Shown: piece after piece, positions 37,694-47,518 of the stretch
How the letters are laid out: every line of letters starts with the position of its first letter
How positions within the stretch are numbered: the stretch's first letter is position 1
From: Acidobacteriota bacterium
GTDB lineage: Bacteria; Acidobacteriota; Terriglobia; Terriglobales; Acidobacteriaceae
Direction of reading: 5' to 3'
Assembly: GCA_013289685.1 (NCBI GenBank)
Contig: JABCZL010000013.1
Span: 155,144 to 219,143 of the forward strand
Length of the DNA stretch: 64,000 nucleotides
Translations under genes and position numbers: made by a program
The notes under the pieces: generated by a model
What the model saw: the letters and a program-made list of their open reading frames with translations, nothing else
The model's database searches: none
What the model was told of the DNA's origin: nothing

Positions 37694-39115
37694 ATGTCCG
37701 AAAAGAAAATGACGATGGGCGTCATCATCGGGAACCGGGGATTCTTTCCCGGCGAGTTGGCGAAGTCCGGGCGCGAAGAGATGATCCAGGCGCTCACGAA
37801 AGCTGGCATGGATTGCGTGGTGCTCGGTCCCGAAGACAGCAAGCACGGCGCAGTCGAAACTCACGAGGAAGCCAAGCGCTGCGCGGCGCTGTTCCGCAAG
37901 AATAGCGACCGTCTCGATGGAGTGATCGTCTCGCTGCCCAACTTCGGCGACGAGCGCGCCATTGCCGACACGATGCGCCTGTCGAAACTCGACGTTCCGG
38001 TGCTGGTGCAGGCCACGCCCGACGATGCTGCAAATATGACCATCCTGCACCGCCGCGACAGTTTCTGCGGAAAGATGTCGGCGTGCAACAACCTGCGTCA
38101 GTATGGCATTCCCTATTCGCTCACGAAGCTGCACACCGTAAGTCCTGCCTCAGCCGATTTTAAAAATGACCTCGCGTGGTTCGCGGCCGTCTGCCGCGTA
38201 GCCAATGGGATGCGCAACCTGCGCGTGGGCAGCATCGGCGCACGGCCCACGGCGTTCAATACTGTCCGCTACAGCGAGAAGCTTCTCGAAGCCCACGGCA
38301 TCTCCACCGAAACGCTCGACCTCTCCGAAGTCTTTGGCCGCATCGCTAAGTTGAAAGACGATCACGCCGGAGTGCAGGCGAAGCTTGCCGAAATTCGCAA
38401 ATACGTCACCACCAGCGGCGTTCCCGACGCAGCCCTGATCAAGATGTCGAAGCTCGGCTACGTGATCGATGACTGGATGAAGCAGACCGACGTGAAGATC
38501 AGCGCGGTGCAGTGCTGGACGTCGATGGAGGAATACTTCGGCGTCGTCCCCTGCACCATCATGAGCATGATGAGCAACAACCTGCTGCCCGCGGCCTGCG
38601 AAGTGGACGTGTGCGGAACGCTCAGCATGCACGCGTTGGCACTGGCCTCGCAGAGTCCCAGCGCCTTGCTCGATTGGAACAATAATTACGGCGACGACCC
38701 CAACAAGGCCGTCTGCTTCCATTGCAGCAATCTGCCGAAGCATTTTTTCCAGGACGTCCGCATGGATTTCCAGGAAATCATCGCCGGAACCGTCGGCAAG
38801 GAAAATACGTTCGGCACAGTCGTGGGCCGCGTGAAGCCCGGGGCGATGAGCTTTGCCCGCTTCTCGACCGACGACACCGCTGGAGTTATGCGCGGCTACG
38901 TGGGCGAAGGTTCGTTCACCAGCGATGCACTGAATACGTTCGGAGGCGTGGGCGTGGTGCAGATCGCCGAACTGCAGAAGTTGCTACGTTACATCTGTGA
39001 AAACGGATTCGAGCATCACGTGGCGGCGAACTTCTCGACTACCGCCGCAGCCGTCCACGAAGCCGCCGTGCGCTACCTGGGATACCAGATGCACTGGCAC
39101 GGCAACGCTTCGTAG
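37694..39115 (+). CDS. L-fucose/L-arabinose isomerase family protein
   Basis: 473-aa sugar isomerase of the FucI/AraA-like superfamily. The Rossmann-like N-terminal half reads MGVIIGNRGFFPGELAKSGRE and DGVIVSLPNFGDERAIADTM; the C-terminal half has the typical beta-barrel with AVQCWTSMEEYFGVVPCTIMS, CEVDVCGTLSMHAL and NFSTTAAAVHEA, offering Glu, Asp and His metal ligands. Classical AraA sequence features are not apparent. In an operon with araD and a sugar symporter the most economical role is L-arabinose to L-ribulose, replacing AraA. AGGAGAGAG precedes the ATG. The TAG stop lies at the very start of a GC-rich dispersed repeat. Confidence 0.82.
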   Translation: MSEKKMTMGVIIGNRGFFPGELAKSGREEMIQALTKAGMDCVVLGPEDSKHGAVETHEEAKRCAALFRKNSDRLDGVIVSLPNFGDERAIADTMRLSKLDVPVLVQATPDDAANMTILHRRDSFCGKMSACNNLRQYGIPYSLTKLHTVSPASADFKNDLAWFAAVCRVANGMRNLRVGSIGARPTAFNTVRYSEKLLEAHGISTETLDLSEVFGRIAKLKDDHAGVQAKLAEIRKYVTTSGVPDAALIKMSKLGYVIDDWMKQTDVKISAVQCWTSMEEYFGVVPCTIMSMMSNNLLPAACEVDVCGTLSMHALALASQSPSALLDWNNNYGDDPNKAVCFHCSNLPKHFFQDVRMDFQEIIAGTVGKENTFGTVVGRVKPGAMSFARFSTDDTAGVMRGYVGEGSFTSDALNTFGGVGVVQIAELQKLLRYICENGFEHHVAANFSTTAAAVHEAAVRYLGYQMHWHGNAS

Positions 39116-39190
39116 CGCCGCCGTCCCGGCGGCTGTAGCGGGGGCGTCTCGCCCGCGCACGTGCGAGGCCAAGATAGCCGCGCGGCAGCC
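39112..39190. repeat. GC-rich repeat family C, copy 1 (contains isomerase stop codon)
   Basis: Begins CGTAGCGCCGCCGTCCCGGC and continues with a GGGGCGTCTCGCCCGCG unit. About 47 bases match, in inverted orientation, the copy at 46527-46573 with only about two differences. Its first TAG is the stop codon of the isomerase gene, so the repeat reaches into the coding end. Confidence 0.85.
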
Positions 39191-39213
39191 GGCAAGATGC
39201 CAACTATGTTCCA

Positions 39214-39516
39214 TTAACCTCCCGCGATGGCCCCGACAATCAAGAAAGGTTCTTTCCCCGAGGCAACCGCTTCCGGCAGCGGGGCGTCGGGCGCCTCGTG
39301 AGACAAATCCTCCTCGCAGGCGAAGAAGCGCAAGAACGCTCGCCGCTGCAGCGTGCCGTGGTCGCGGATCGTACCCCGCAGCATGGGATAGCGAGCCTCC
39401 AGTGCATCGAGAACCGTGCGCTGCGTGACCGGGCTCTCGACCTCGAGTTGAATCTCGCGGCCGACGTGCGCCAAGGTGCGAAGATGTTGCGGAAGCTCAA
39501 CCCGAATCGTTGCCAT
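39214..39516 (-). CDS. MoaD/ThiS/CysO-like ubiquitin-fold protein
   Basis: 100-aa beta-grasp protein ending in the diglycine tail IVGAIAGG, required for C-terminal thiocarboxylate or conjugation chemistry. It resembles MoaD and ThiS in length, and the end (AGG, preceded by a hydrophobic strand) is close to that recalled for mycobacterial CysO (AVAGG), a sulfide carrier used by CysM and freed by a JAMM peptidase. A CysM-like and a JAMM gene lie at 61.96-63.45 kb. It is the last gene of a minus-strand group with a DUF4440-like and a BNR-propeller gene. No moaE or thiG is nearby. CysO role is inference. Confidence 0.8.
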   Translation of the reverse strand: MATIRVELPQHLRTLAHVGREIQLEVESPVTQRTVLDALEARYPMLRGTIRDHGTLQRRAFLRFFACEEDLSHEAPDAPLPEAVASGKEPFLIVGAIAGG

Positions 39517-39526
39517 CTGCCAACCT

Positions 39527-39988
39527 TCACTTCACATAGGTCTCTTGCATATAGAGAGCTTTCCATTCGTTCCCGTCGCGAATCCAGACTTCCCCGAAAG
39601 CACTCTTTGCCTTTGAGACCTCGCCGCCGGACTTGCCCTCATACTGCGCGATGTAGGTAACCAGCGCTGCATTCGGCCCAATCGATTTTACGGTGAAATC
39701 ACTGAGCGTGTAGCTGGTGAGTTCGAACTCATCCGGCGCATTGACTTGCGTGTTCTTGTCGCCGAAAGCGCTCAGGCCCTCCTCGAACTGGCGGAATCCG
39801 CCATCCAGTAGAGAGGCAAGAGTGGCTTTGTCTTTGTTCTTATAAGCCTCCCAGAGCTTCCGCACCTGCGCTTCGATTGGAGGAGGTACAGTCGCAGACT
39901 TGGCCGCTTGCTGCTTCTCCTGCGCTGTGGCTGCACTCGCCAGAAACAACGACAACAACAATGCAACTGCAACCAATGCTCGCTTCAT
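39527..39988 (-). CDS. Exported DUF4440/SnoaL-like (NTF2-fold) protein
   Basis: 153 aa with a signal peptide (about 1-22, ending ATAQ). The mature part has the NTF2-like layout: a helix with [20 protein letters not shown], then strands ending [22 protein letters not shown]. This matches the DUF4440/SnoaL-like group, where a cone-shaped fold binds small molecules or has hydrolase or isomerase activity. ATG 39988 gives the signal peptide; the longer reading adds six polar residues. It ends 11 bases before the MoaD-like gene, same strand. Function unknown. Confidence 0.75.
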   Translation of the reverse strand: MKRALVAVALLLSLFLASAATAQEKQQAAKSATVPPPIEAQVRKLWEAYKNKDKATLASLLDGGFRQFEEGLSAFGDKNTQVNAPDEFELTSYTLSDFTVKSIGPNAALVTYIAQYEGKSGGEVSKAKSAFGEVWIRDGNEWKALYMQETYVK

Positions 39989-40047
39989 GTTTTCTCCCCG
40001 GGACAAAACCTGAGCTGCTCATTACCCGATGTTCGAGAGAGTCAAAG

Positions 40048-40085
40048 ACCCCACCCTCTCGCAAAAAGACGCGAGAAGGGTGGGG
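40048..40085. repeat. Hairpin repeat family B, copy 2
   Basis: Inverted repeat CCCCACCCTCTCGC ... GCGAGAAGGGTGGGG in the gap between the propeller gene and the DUF4440 gene. Related to copies at 1518-1560, 50149-50190 and especially 62952-62992. Confidence 0.85.
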
Positions 40086-40099
40086 CAGCCGCTCGTTTT

Positions 40100-41272
40100 C
40101 TACGCCAGCGTCTGCACTTCCACCGACAGCACCGCCGGCAGATCACGGACGATCGGATTCCAGCTGTCCCCCGCATCCGCAGAGCAATATACCTGTCCGC
40201 CTGAAGTGCCGAAATAGATGCCGCACTTGTCGAGCGTATCCACTGCCATGGCGTCACGCAGGACGTTAACGTAGCAGTTTTCTTGCGGCAACCCTTTGGT
40301 CAGCGCTTCCCATTCGTTGCCGCCGGTCCGGCTACGGTAGACGCGCAGCTTGCCCTCGTGTACGAAATGCTCCCCATCGCTCTTGATGGGAATCACGTAA
40401 ATCGTTTCCGGCTCGTGCGAATGTATGTCGATGACAAAGCCGAAATCGGTCGGCAGGTTGCCGCTGATCTTGATCCACTGGTCGCCGGCGTTGTCGCTTC
40501 GCATCACGTCCCAGTGCTTCTGCATGAACAGCACTCCCGGACGAGTCGGGTTCATGGCGATGTGGTGCACGCAGTGGCCGATCTCGGCGGTCGGGTTGGG
40601 AATGTATTTCGAGTACAGCCCTTTGTTGATGGGCTTCCAACTCTTGCCGCCGTCATCGGTGCGGAAAGCGCCCGCGGCTGAGATTGCAATATAGATGCGA
40701 TCCGGATTGCTGGGATCGAGAATCACAGTGTGCAGGCACATGCCTCCGGCGCCGGGCTGCCACTTCGGGCCGGTGCCATGGCCGCGCAGGCCAGGTAGTT
40801 CGTGCCAGTTCTCGCCGCCATCGGTCGAACGAAACAGAGCGGCATCTTCGACTCCGGCGTAAACCGTGTTGGGATCGGTGAGCGAGGGTTCGAGATGCCA
40901 GACCCGCTTGAATTCCCACGGATGCTGCGTGCCGTCATACCACTGATGCGTGGTCAGAGGGGCGGCCGCCGCGTCATAGGCAAACTTGTTGCTCACGGTC
41001 TTGGGCGGGCCAGGAGCTACGGGCTCGCCGGGCGGCGTTCCCGGCTGGTGCCAGGTTTTGCCGCCGTCGTCGGAGCGTTGAATGACCTGTCCAAACCATC
41101 CGCTGGTCTGCGAGGCGTAGATGCGATTCGGATCCGCGGGCGATCCCTTGAGGTGATAGAGCTCCCACCCGGCGAAATGCGGGCCGCTGACATCCCAGTT
41201 CTGACGCTTGCCGTCCGCCGTAAGAATGAATGCGCCTTTTTTTGTGCCTACCAGGACTCGAACCTTGCTCAT
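40100..41272 (-). CDS. BNR/YCF48-like beta-propeller (exo-sialidase-like) protein
   Basis: 390 aa made of repeats with Asp-box cores ([40 protein letters not shown]), the signature of sialidase-type propellers. It opens with [15 protein letters not shown] and has no clear signal peptide, so it may be cytoplasmic; sialidase catalytic residues cannot be confirmed. It is usually annotated as an exo-alpha-sialidase, but a photosystem-assembly (YCF48)-like or protein-binding propeller is equally possible. It heads a minus-strand group that ends with the MoaD/CysO-like gene. Confidence 0.75.
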   Translation of the reverse strand: MSKVRVLVGTKKGAFILTADGKRQNWDVSGPHFAGWELYHLKGSPADPNRIYASQTSGWFGQVIQRSDDGGKTWHQPGTPPGEPVAPGPPKTVSNKFAYDAAAAPLTTHQWYDGTQHPWEFKRVWHLEPSLTDPNTVYAGVEDAALFRSTDGGENWHELPGLRGHGTGPKWQPGAGGMCLHTVILDPSNPDRIYIAISAAGAFRTDDGGKSWKPINKGLYSKYIPNPTAEIGHCVHHIAMNPTRPGVLFMQKHWDVMRSDNAGDQWIKISGNLPTDFGFVIDIHSHEPETIYVIPIKSDGEHFVHEGKLRVYRSRTGGNEWEALTKGLPQENCYVNVLRDAMAVDTLDKCGIYFGTSGGQVYCSADAGDSWNPIVRDLPAVLSVEVQTLA

Positions 41273-41404
41273 GCGTAGCTCCTTTTGCTGGGATTTTCCG
41301 GGAATCGATTTTATACGATTTTACCTGTGCGAATTTGGCACAGGTCAAGCCTCAACCGAGGGAAAATCGACGGCGAGCCCAGCCCAGTCAGCACGACGAA
41401 GTTG

Positions 41405-42277
<873 letters not shown>

Positions 42278-42301
42278 CACTATCACTGCTCCCGTAAGAC
42301 T

Positions 42302-42366
42302 GAGAATCACTCCCACTATACTTTCGAACTATACTCACCCACTGTCCTCCCGCACTATACTCACCG
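42302..42366. promoter_or_regulatory. Tandem 13-bp repeat array in the GH16/GH30 promoter
   Basis: Four contiguous 13-bp units: ACTATACTTTCGA (42315), ACTATACTCACCC (42328), a degenerate ACTGTCCTCCCGC (42341) and ACTATACTCACCG (42354), perhaps preceded by a weaker fifth at 42302. The array lies between divergent glycoside hydrolase genes and ends 27 bases before the GH30 start. It may bind a regulator cooperatively, and each TATACT can also serve as a -10-like box. Confidence 0.65.
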
Positions 42367-42392
42367 CAAACAATTCGTGCCAGGAGAACTCC

Positions 42393-43829
42393 GTGTCCAA
42401 CGAACAGACCAGACGAACCTTCCTGAAACTATCTGCCGTGGGATTGACTGCAACCGCGACCGCCGACCTGGCTGCGGCCCTCTCACCTTCCGCCGCCGCG
42501 CCTCCCGCAGGAGAGATCACGGTGCGCGTGACCAGCGGCAAACTCCGCTACACTCCAGTGGACAGCTTGACGTGGCGAACCGCCGCCAAGACGGTGGAGA
42601 ACGCGAACGCCATTGTGCTCGATCCCGGCAAGAAGTTCCAGCAGATGCTGGGCTTTGGAGCGGCTTTCACCGACGCTGCCTGCTACACGTTCAATCAGCT
42701 TCCCGCCCCGGCTCGCGACGAATTGTTTCATGATCTGTTTCATCCCTCGGAAATGGGGCTCAACGTTTGCCGCACCTGCATTGGGTCCAGCGACTATTCC
42801 ACCGAAATGTTCAGCTATGACGAAGGCGAGCCTGACCCCGAAATGAAGCGGTTTTCGATCGCGCATGACCAGGCCTACGTGTTGCCCATGCTGCGCCAGG
42901 CGCGGAAAGTGAATCCAGACTTGTTCTTGTTCTCCTCGCCGTGGAGCCCTCCGGGATGGATGAAGGCCGGAGGCTCGATGCTGGGCGGATCGATGCGGCC
43001 GCGCTACTTCGGTCCGTATGCGCAATACTTCGTGAAGTTCCTGCAGGCTTATGCCGCGGAGGGCGTACCGGTGCAGGCGATCACGGTGCAGAACGAAGTG
43101 GACACCGACCAGGACGGCAGGATGCCCGCATGCCTGTGGCCGCAGGAATACGAAATCGGATTCGTCAGGGACCACCTGGGGCCGGCGCTGCAGCAGAATG
43201 GCCTCTCCACTAAGATCTGGATTCTCGACCATAACTACAACCTGTGGGGCCGCGCCATCTGCGAGCTTGACGAACCAGGTCTGCGCAAGTACTGCAACGC
43301 TATCGCCTTTCATGGATACGTGGGCACGCCGGAAATGATGGACAAGGTGCACGACGCGCATCCCGATGCGCAACTGTATTGGACCGAAGGCGGTCCCGAC
43401 TACACGTCTCCCGATTATGCGACCGACTGGACGAATTGGGGGAAGACGTTCACCCAGGCCATTCGACACTGGTGCCAGACGATCAGCGGATGGAATCTTG
43501 CGCTCGATGAAAAGGGGAAACCCAACATCGGGCCGTTTCCGTGCGGCGGGACGGTGACGATCCATTCGCAGACGAAAGAAATCACGCGCAGCGGCCAGTA
43601 CTGGGCCTTTGCGCATTTCTCGCGAACCGTGCGGCGGGGGGCGAAGAGATTTGAATCCACCTGCAAGCTGGCCGGTGTCGAGCAGGTTGGCTTCGAAAAT
43701 CCGGACGGACAGAAAGTACTGGTGGTCACGAATTCCGGGCCCGCGAAAAAGGCAACTCTAAAACAGGCAGACAAGACCGCCGAGCTTGCCCTGGCGCCGG
43801 ATTCCATGACCACTCTAACCTGGAGTTAA
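42393..43829 (+). CDS. Secreted GH30 glycoside hydrolase (glucosylceramidase family)
   Basis: 478-aa retaining beta-glycosidase of family 30, whose members act on beta-1,6-glucan, beta-glucosides, beta-xylosides or glucuronoxylan. The twin-arginine signal (RRTFLKLSAVG) shows folded export. The acid/base is Glu235 in TVQNEVDTD and the nucleophile Glu332 in LYWTEGGPDY. MLGFGAAFTDAACYTFNQL and SSPWSPPGWMK are standard family motifs. The C-terminal beta-sandwich (about 400-478) is present. The start is GTG 42393 with AGGAGA at good spacing; the long frame upstream is non-coding. Subfamily, hence substrate, cannot be fixed by eye. Confidence 0.92.
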   Translation: MSNEQTRRTFLKLSAVGLTATATADLAAALSPSAAAPPAGEITVRVTSGKLRYTPVDSLTWRTAAKTVENANAIVLDPGKKFQQMLGFGAAFTDAACYTFNQLPAPARDELFHDLFHPSEMGLNVCRTCIGSSDYSTEMFSYDEGEPDPEMKRFSIAHDQAYVLPMLRQARKVNPDLFLFSSPWSPPGWMKAGGSMLGGSMRPRYFGPYAQYFVKFLQAYAAEGVPVQAITVQNEVDTDQDGRMPACLWPQEYEIGFVRDHLGPALQQNGLSTKIWILDHNYNLWGRAICELDEPGLRKYCNAIAFHGYVGTPEMMDKVHDAHPDAQLYWTEGGPDYTSPDYATDWTNWGKTFTQAIRHWCQTISGWNLALDEKGKPNIGPFPCGGTVTIHSQTKEITRSGQYWAFAHFSRTVRRGAKRFESTCKLAGVEQVGFENPDGQKVLVVTNSGPAKKATLKQADKTAELALAPDSMTTLTWS

Positions 43830-44174
43830 GCTGGTGTTTCTTGCGGACCTGGGGTTACCGTGGCTTTCGGAGTGAAAGAATTACATTCCCTGTTTTTGCG
43901 CTGCTGCTTCCAATCGCTTCAAAACCAAGGGCTTACGCTTTGGCACGCCCGGTGCAACCTTTTCTACGTTCCCGACCTCTGATTGAGGCTTGTTGCTTTG
44001 CCGGCGAAGCGATCGAGGCGGAGGTTTGCGTCTGAGTCGGCCAACTGTGAGAATCGCCCTCGTCTCCTGACGCCATCCGCGTGATCGCGTCCGTAGCGAA
44101 GTCTAGCCCTGTCATTACTACCAGTGTCGATTGCATGTGGTGCTTGCTGAAGTGGGTTTCGGAGGACGTGTCAG
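43830..44174. other. Intergenic region without recognised gene
   Basis: 345 bases between the GH30 gene and the trehalose-phosphate synthase gene. Short open frames lack ribosome sites and family likeness. The end carries GGAGGA (44161-44166) for the next gene; no operator or terminator stands out. Confidence 0.5.
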
Positions 44175-46460
44175 ATGCGATTGCTCAGCGCTCGACTCAT
44201 CGTCTCGCTCATTGTTGGCGTCACGCTGGTATCGCTTTGCACCTCGTATTACCAGGTCCTGGTGCTGAACCGCGGGCTGGAGAAAGACTTGCAGCGGCGC
44301 GCCGAAGTGCTGGGGGAGAGTCTCGCCAGAAATGTAGAACGCGATCTGGAGCGGGACCCACAGCACGCCCCGCAGAAAACGGTCAAGCAGTTCGGGAGCC
44401 GCGAACATTTGGCGGGACTGGCAGTCTACGATCCGCAAGGCAATCCCATTGCAGTTACTACCAGCCTGCAGCCGCTGATGGCGAACGCCCCCGCCATCGT
44501 ATTGCAAGGCCTCAAAGAAGATCACGACACGAGCGCCTTCCTGCGGATGGGAACAGTCAGGATCCATATCTACGCTTTGCCCTTGCATCGCGGAGACGAC
44601 CTGATCGGCATTCTAGCGATTGTGCACGACGCCCAGTACATCCGGGGCGAGAGCAAGCGCGTGTGGCGGGAAACCTTCCTGAGCGGTCTGGCCCACGTCA
44701 TACTGATCGTACTCATCACCTTATTGATCGTGCGCTGGAGCATCACCGGACCGATCGCGCGGACTGCCCATTGGATGAAGGCCTTGCGAACCGGGCGAGG
44801 CGCGGTGCGGATTCGCGTGCCGGATCTGGAAATGTTTCGTCCGCTCGCACGGGAAGTCGCGACCTTTGCCGAGAGCCTGAATACCGCCCGGTCGGCGGCG
44901 GAGTTAGAGGCTCGCTTGCGCGAGACCGGAGAGTCCATGTGGACCTCCGACCGGCTCGCGGTGCACGTTCGCGCCCGGCTGGAAGACGGCAGGCTGTTCG
45001 TGGTCTCGAACCGCGAACCTTACATGCACATCCGGCGCGGAAAATCGATCGCCGTCAACGTGCCGGCCAGCGGTCTGGTGACCGCGATCGAGCCCGTGCT
45101 GCGCGCCTGCGATGGAACCTGGGTCGCTCACGGATCCGGCGACGCCGACATGGAAATGGTGGACGGACATGACCGCTTGCTGGTCCCGCCCGACGATCCG
45201 CGCTACACCCTCCGGCGAATCTGGCTGACCAAGGAAGAAGAGGAAGGCTATTACTACGGGTTCGCCAACGAGGGTCTGTGGCCTCTCTGCCACATCGCCC
45301 ATACGCGCCCGCTGTTCCGCGCCAGCGACTGGAAGCATTATCAGGAAGTGAACCGCAAGTTTGCCGACGCCCTGCTGGAAGAAATGGAGAACGTCCGAAA
45401 GCCCGTCGTGTTAGTGCAGGATTACCACTTTGCTCTGCTCCCGAGAATGATTAAGCAGAGCCGGCCCGACGCGCGCGTGGCCATCTTCTGGCATATTCCC
45501 TGGCCAAACCCGGAGGCGTTCGGGATTTGTCCATGGCAGCGCGAACTGGTGGACGGGCTGCTGGGCGCCGATCTCGTCGGGTTCCACATCCAGGCGCATT
45601 GCACCAACTTTCTGCAGACGGTCGATCGCATTGTCGAATCACGCATTGACTGGGAGCACTTCTCGGTGCAGCGTCTCGACCATCCCACGGCGGTGCGGCC
45701 CTTTCCCATCAGCGTGGAGTCTCCGGATGGGCCCGCCGATCCCTCGCGTGAATCCGCCTATGAGGAACGGACTGCGCTGCTGAAGTCCCTGGGCGTTGAG
45801 GCCGCCCTGATGGGCGTAGGCGTCGACCGCATGGATTACACGAAGGGAATTTTGGAACGGTTTCTGGCTATCGAGCGCCTTCTGGAAAAGTATCCGCGCT
45901 ACCAGGGCGTGTTTACTTTCGTGCAGATTGGCGCTCCTACTCGCACTCACATCAAGCGTTATCACGACTTGCAGGCTGAAGTCGAGGCGGAAGCCGACCG
46001 TATTAACTGGCGATTCCAGGCGGGTCAGTGGAAACCCATCGTCCTGTTGAACCGGCAGCACAGCCACACAGAAATCGCGCCATATTATCGTGCCGCTGAT
46101 TTGTGTCTGGTGACCTCGCTGCACGATGGCATGAACCTGGTCGCCAAGGAATTCGTGGCCACCCGCCACGACGAGCGCGGTGTGCTGATTCTCAGCTGTT
46201 TTACCGGCGCAGCCCGCGAGTTGCGGGACGCGTTGCAGGTCAATCCCTACGACATCGATCAGACGGCTGAGGCGATTCGCGCCGCCCTTGAAATGCAACC
46301 CGAAGAGAAGCAGATGCGCATGCAGCGCATGCGGAAGCAGGTGAGGGAGCACAACGTATATCGCTGGGCGGGAAGCCTGATCGGCGAGCTTTGCGAAGTT
46401 CGCCTGGATGTTGCAGAGGGCGCCGGCAACAAGTACCAGGCGGGTGCCCCGGTTGCATAG
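44175..46460 (+). CDS. Membrane-tethered trehalose-6-phosphate synthase with sensor/HAMP N-terminus
   Basis: 761 aa. The C-terminal part (about 272-745) is a GT20 synthase joining UDP- or ADP-glucose and glucose 6-phosphate ([79 protein letters not shown]). The first 270 residues are foreign to OtsA: a transmembrane helix (8-28), an extracytoplasmic sensor of about 140 residues, a second helix (172-192) and a HAMP-like linker to about 245. The synthase should face the cytoplasm and may respond to an outside signal such as osmotic change. Glycine-loop residues are unusual ([11 protein letters not shown]). GGAGGA precedes the ATG. No phosphatase gene adjoins. Confidence 0.88.
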   Translation: MRLLSARLIVSLIVGVTLVSLCTSYYQVLVLNRGLEKDLQRRAEVLGESLARNVERDLERDPQHAPQKTVKQFGSREHLAGLAVYDPQGNPIAVTTSLQPLMANAPAIVLQGLKEDHDTSAFLRMGTVRIHIYALPLHRGDDLIGILAIVHDAQYIRGESKRVWRETFLSGLAHVILIVLITLLIVRWSITGPIARTAHWMKALRTGRGAVRIRVPDLEMFRPLAREVATFAESLNTARSAAELEARLRETGESMWTSDRLAVHVRARLEDGRLFVVSNREPYMHIRRGKSIAVNVPASGLVTAIEPVLRACDGTWVAHGSGDADMEMVDGHDRLLVPPDDPRYTLRRIWLTKEEEEGYYYGFANEGLWPLCHIAHTRPLFRASDWKHYQEVNRKFADALLEEMENVRKPVVLVQDYHFALLPRMIKQSRPDARVAIFWHIPWPNPEAFGICPWQRELVDGLLGADLVGFHIQAHCTNFLQTVDRIVESRIDWEHFSVQRLDHPTAVRPFPISVESPDGPADPSRESAYEERTALLKSLGVEAALMGVGVDRMDYTKGILERFLAIERLLEKYPRYQGVFTFVQIGAPTRTHIKRYHDLQAEVEAEADRINWRFQAGQWKPIVLLNRQHSHTEIAPYYRAADLCLVTSLHDGMNLVAKEFVATRHDERGVLILSCFTGAARELRDALQVNPYDIDQTAEAIRAALEMQPEEKQMRMQRMRKQVREHNVYRWAGSLIGELCEVRLDVAEGAGNKYQAGAPVA

Positions 46461-46474
46461 CGCGGGCCGCTAAC

Positions 46475-46573
46475 CGTAGCGCCGGCGTCTCGCCGGCTTT
46501 CGCGAGCGCAACTTGCGCTCGCATTCGCGCGGGCGAGACACCCCGCGACAGCCGCCGGGACGGCGGCGCTACT
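46475..46573. repeat. GC-rich repeat family C, copy 2
   Basis: Composite hairpin block between convergent genes: GTAGCGCCGGCGTCTCGCCGGC on the left, a GCGAGCGCAACTTGCGCTCGC hairpin in the middle, and at 46527-46573 an inverted copy of the element at 39112-39160. It starts 14 bases after the synthase stop and ends just before the regulator's stop. Confidence 0.85.
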
Positions 46574-46578
46574 TTGTG

Positions 46579-47229
46579 TCACGCCCGTTCACGGGCATCA
46601 ACTTCCACGCCCAGTCGTGCATTCGACAGATTGGCATAGGCACTCGGAAGTTTGGGAACCACTGTCATCCGCCGCGGAGTGGCGTCTTTCTCAATCTGCC
46701 GCAGCACCGTCTCCGCGGCGCATTCGCCCAACTCCGACAGCCATCTTCGCATGTCATCGGCTATCGGTTCTCCGAAAGACATGTATTCAAGTTCCACCGA
46801 AGCCACTGGCAGTTCCAGATTCTGCGGCAGGATTGCGTCAATGGCGATCACGCCTTCGATCCCCCGTTGCTGAAGCTGAATGGGGATCGTGTTCCACTCC
46901 GACCCGCAATCAAACGCTTCGAGCGCCAGCATGTAGCCACGGCGATGCAACAAACCTTGCACTCCGGCCACGACCCGGGCAACCGACGCCCGGCCGATAT
47001 CCGGAGTGATGGCGGCCACCACGCGGCTTCGTTTGGTGCGCAGCGATCGAGCCCACAGGTTGGGCCGATAGTTGAGTTCGCCCGCGGCCCGGAAGACGCG
47101 CTCTTTGGTGCGCTGCGGAATCGCCGAGGACGCGGGCGTATTGTTCAATATGGCAGAGACCGAACACGGGGCAAGTCCAACTCGCTCGGCGACGGTTCGC
47201 AGGCTCACCACAGATTTTTTGTCCGACAC
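46579..47229 (-). CDS. Miniature LacI-family regulator lacking part of the ligand domain
   Basis: 216 aa against about 340 for normal LacI proteins. The DNA-binding domain is complete: helix-turn-helix LRTVAERVGLAPCSVSAILN and hinge region GELNYRPNLWARSLRTKRS. The first ligand subdomain begins normally (VVAAITPDIGRASVARVVAGVQ ... GVIAIDAILP) but then jumps from SVELEYMSFGEP to the late GECAAETVLRQIE helix, so about 120 residues of the sugar-binding core are missing. There is no stop or frameshift, so it looks like a stable short form. The GTG start follows GAGGAGG. It may be a ligand-blind repressor. Confidence 0.8.
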   Translation of the reverse strand: MSDKKSVVSLRTVAERVGLAPCSVSAILNNTPASSAIPQRTKERVFRAAGELNYRPNLWARSLRTKRSRVVAAITPDIGRASVARVVAGVQGLLHRRGYMLALEAFDCGSEWNTIPIQLQQRGIEGVIAIDAILPQNLELPVASVELEYMSFGEPIADDMRRWLSELGECAAETVLRQIEKDATPRRMTVVPKLPSAYANLSNARLGVEVDARERA

Positions 47230-47518
47230 ATATCCTCCTCATCCTGTTTCAGGATTCGCAAGCGCACTCACATTTTCAGTTGCGGCCCGCAGGCCCATCA
47301 CGCCGACGACGAGGTCAACCGGAATCCATACACAGGGAAAACCAAACTGCCAACGTTTGGAGGGCCTTCTGCGACTTTGCAGAAGATGCACAACTACTTT
47401 GTCGCAGATGCGCCGGATAGTCCAACGCAAAAAATCCATCGTAAAGATTAGTTCAGCGGGGGTGATCGACAAAGCGAAGTCGAAGGAATCTCGCGTGGAG
47501 GTGCGCTATGCTCTCTAA

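Noticed and set aside
40264..40273. ACGTTAACGT, resembling the LacI-type operator
   Set aside because: It lies in the middle of the propeller coding sequence and lacks the outer bases of the other three sites.
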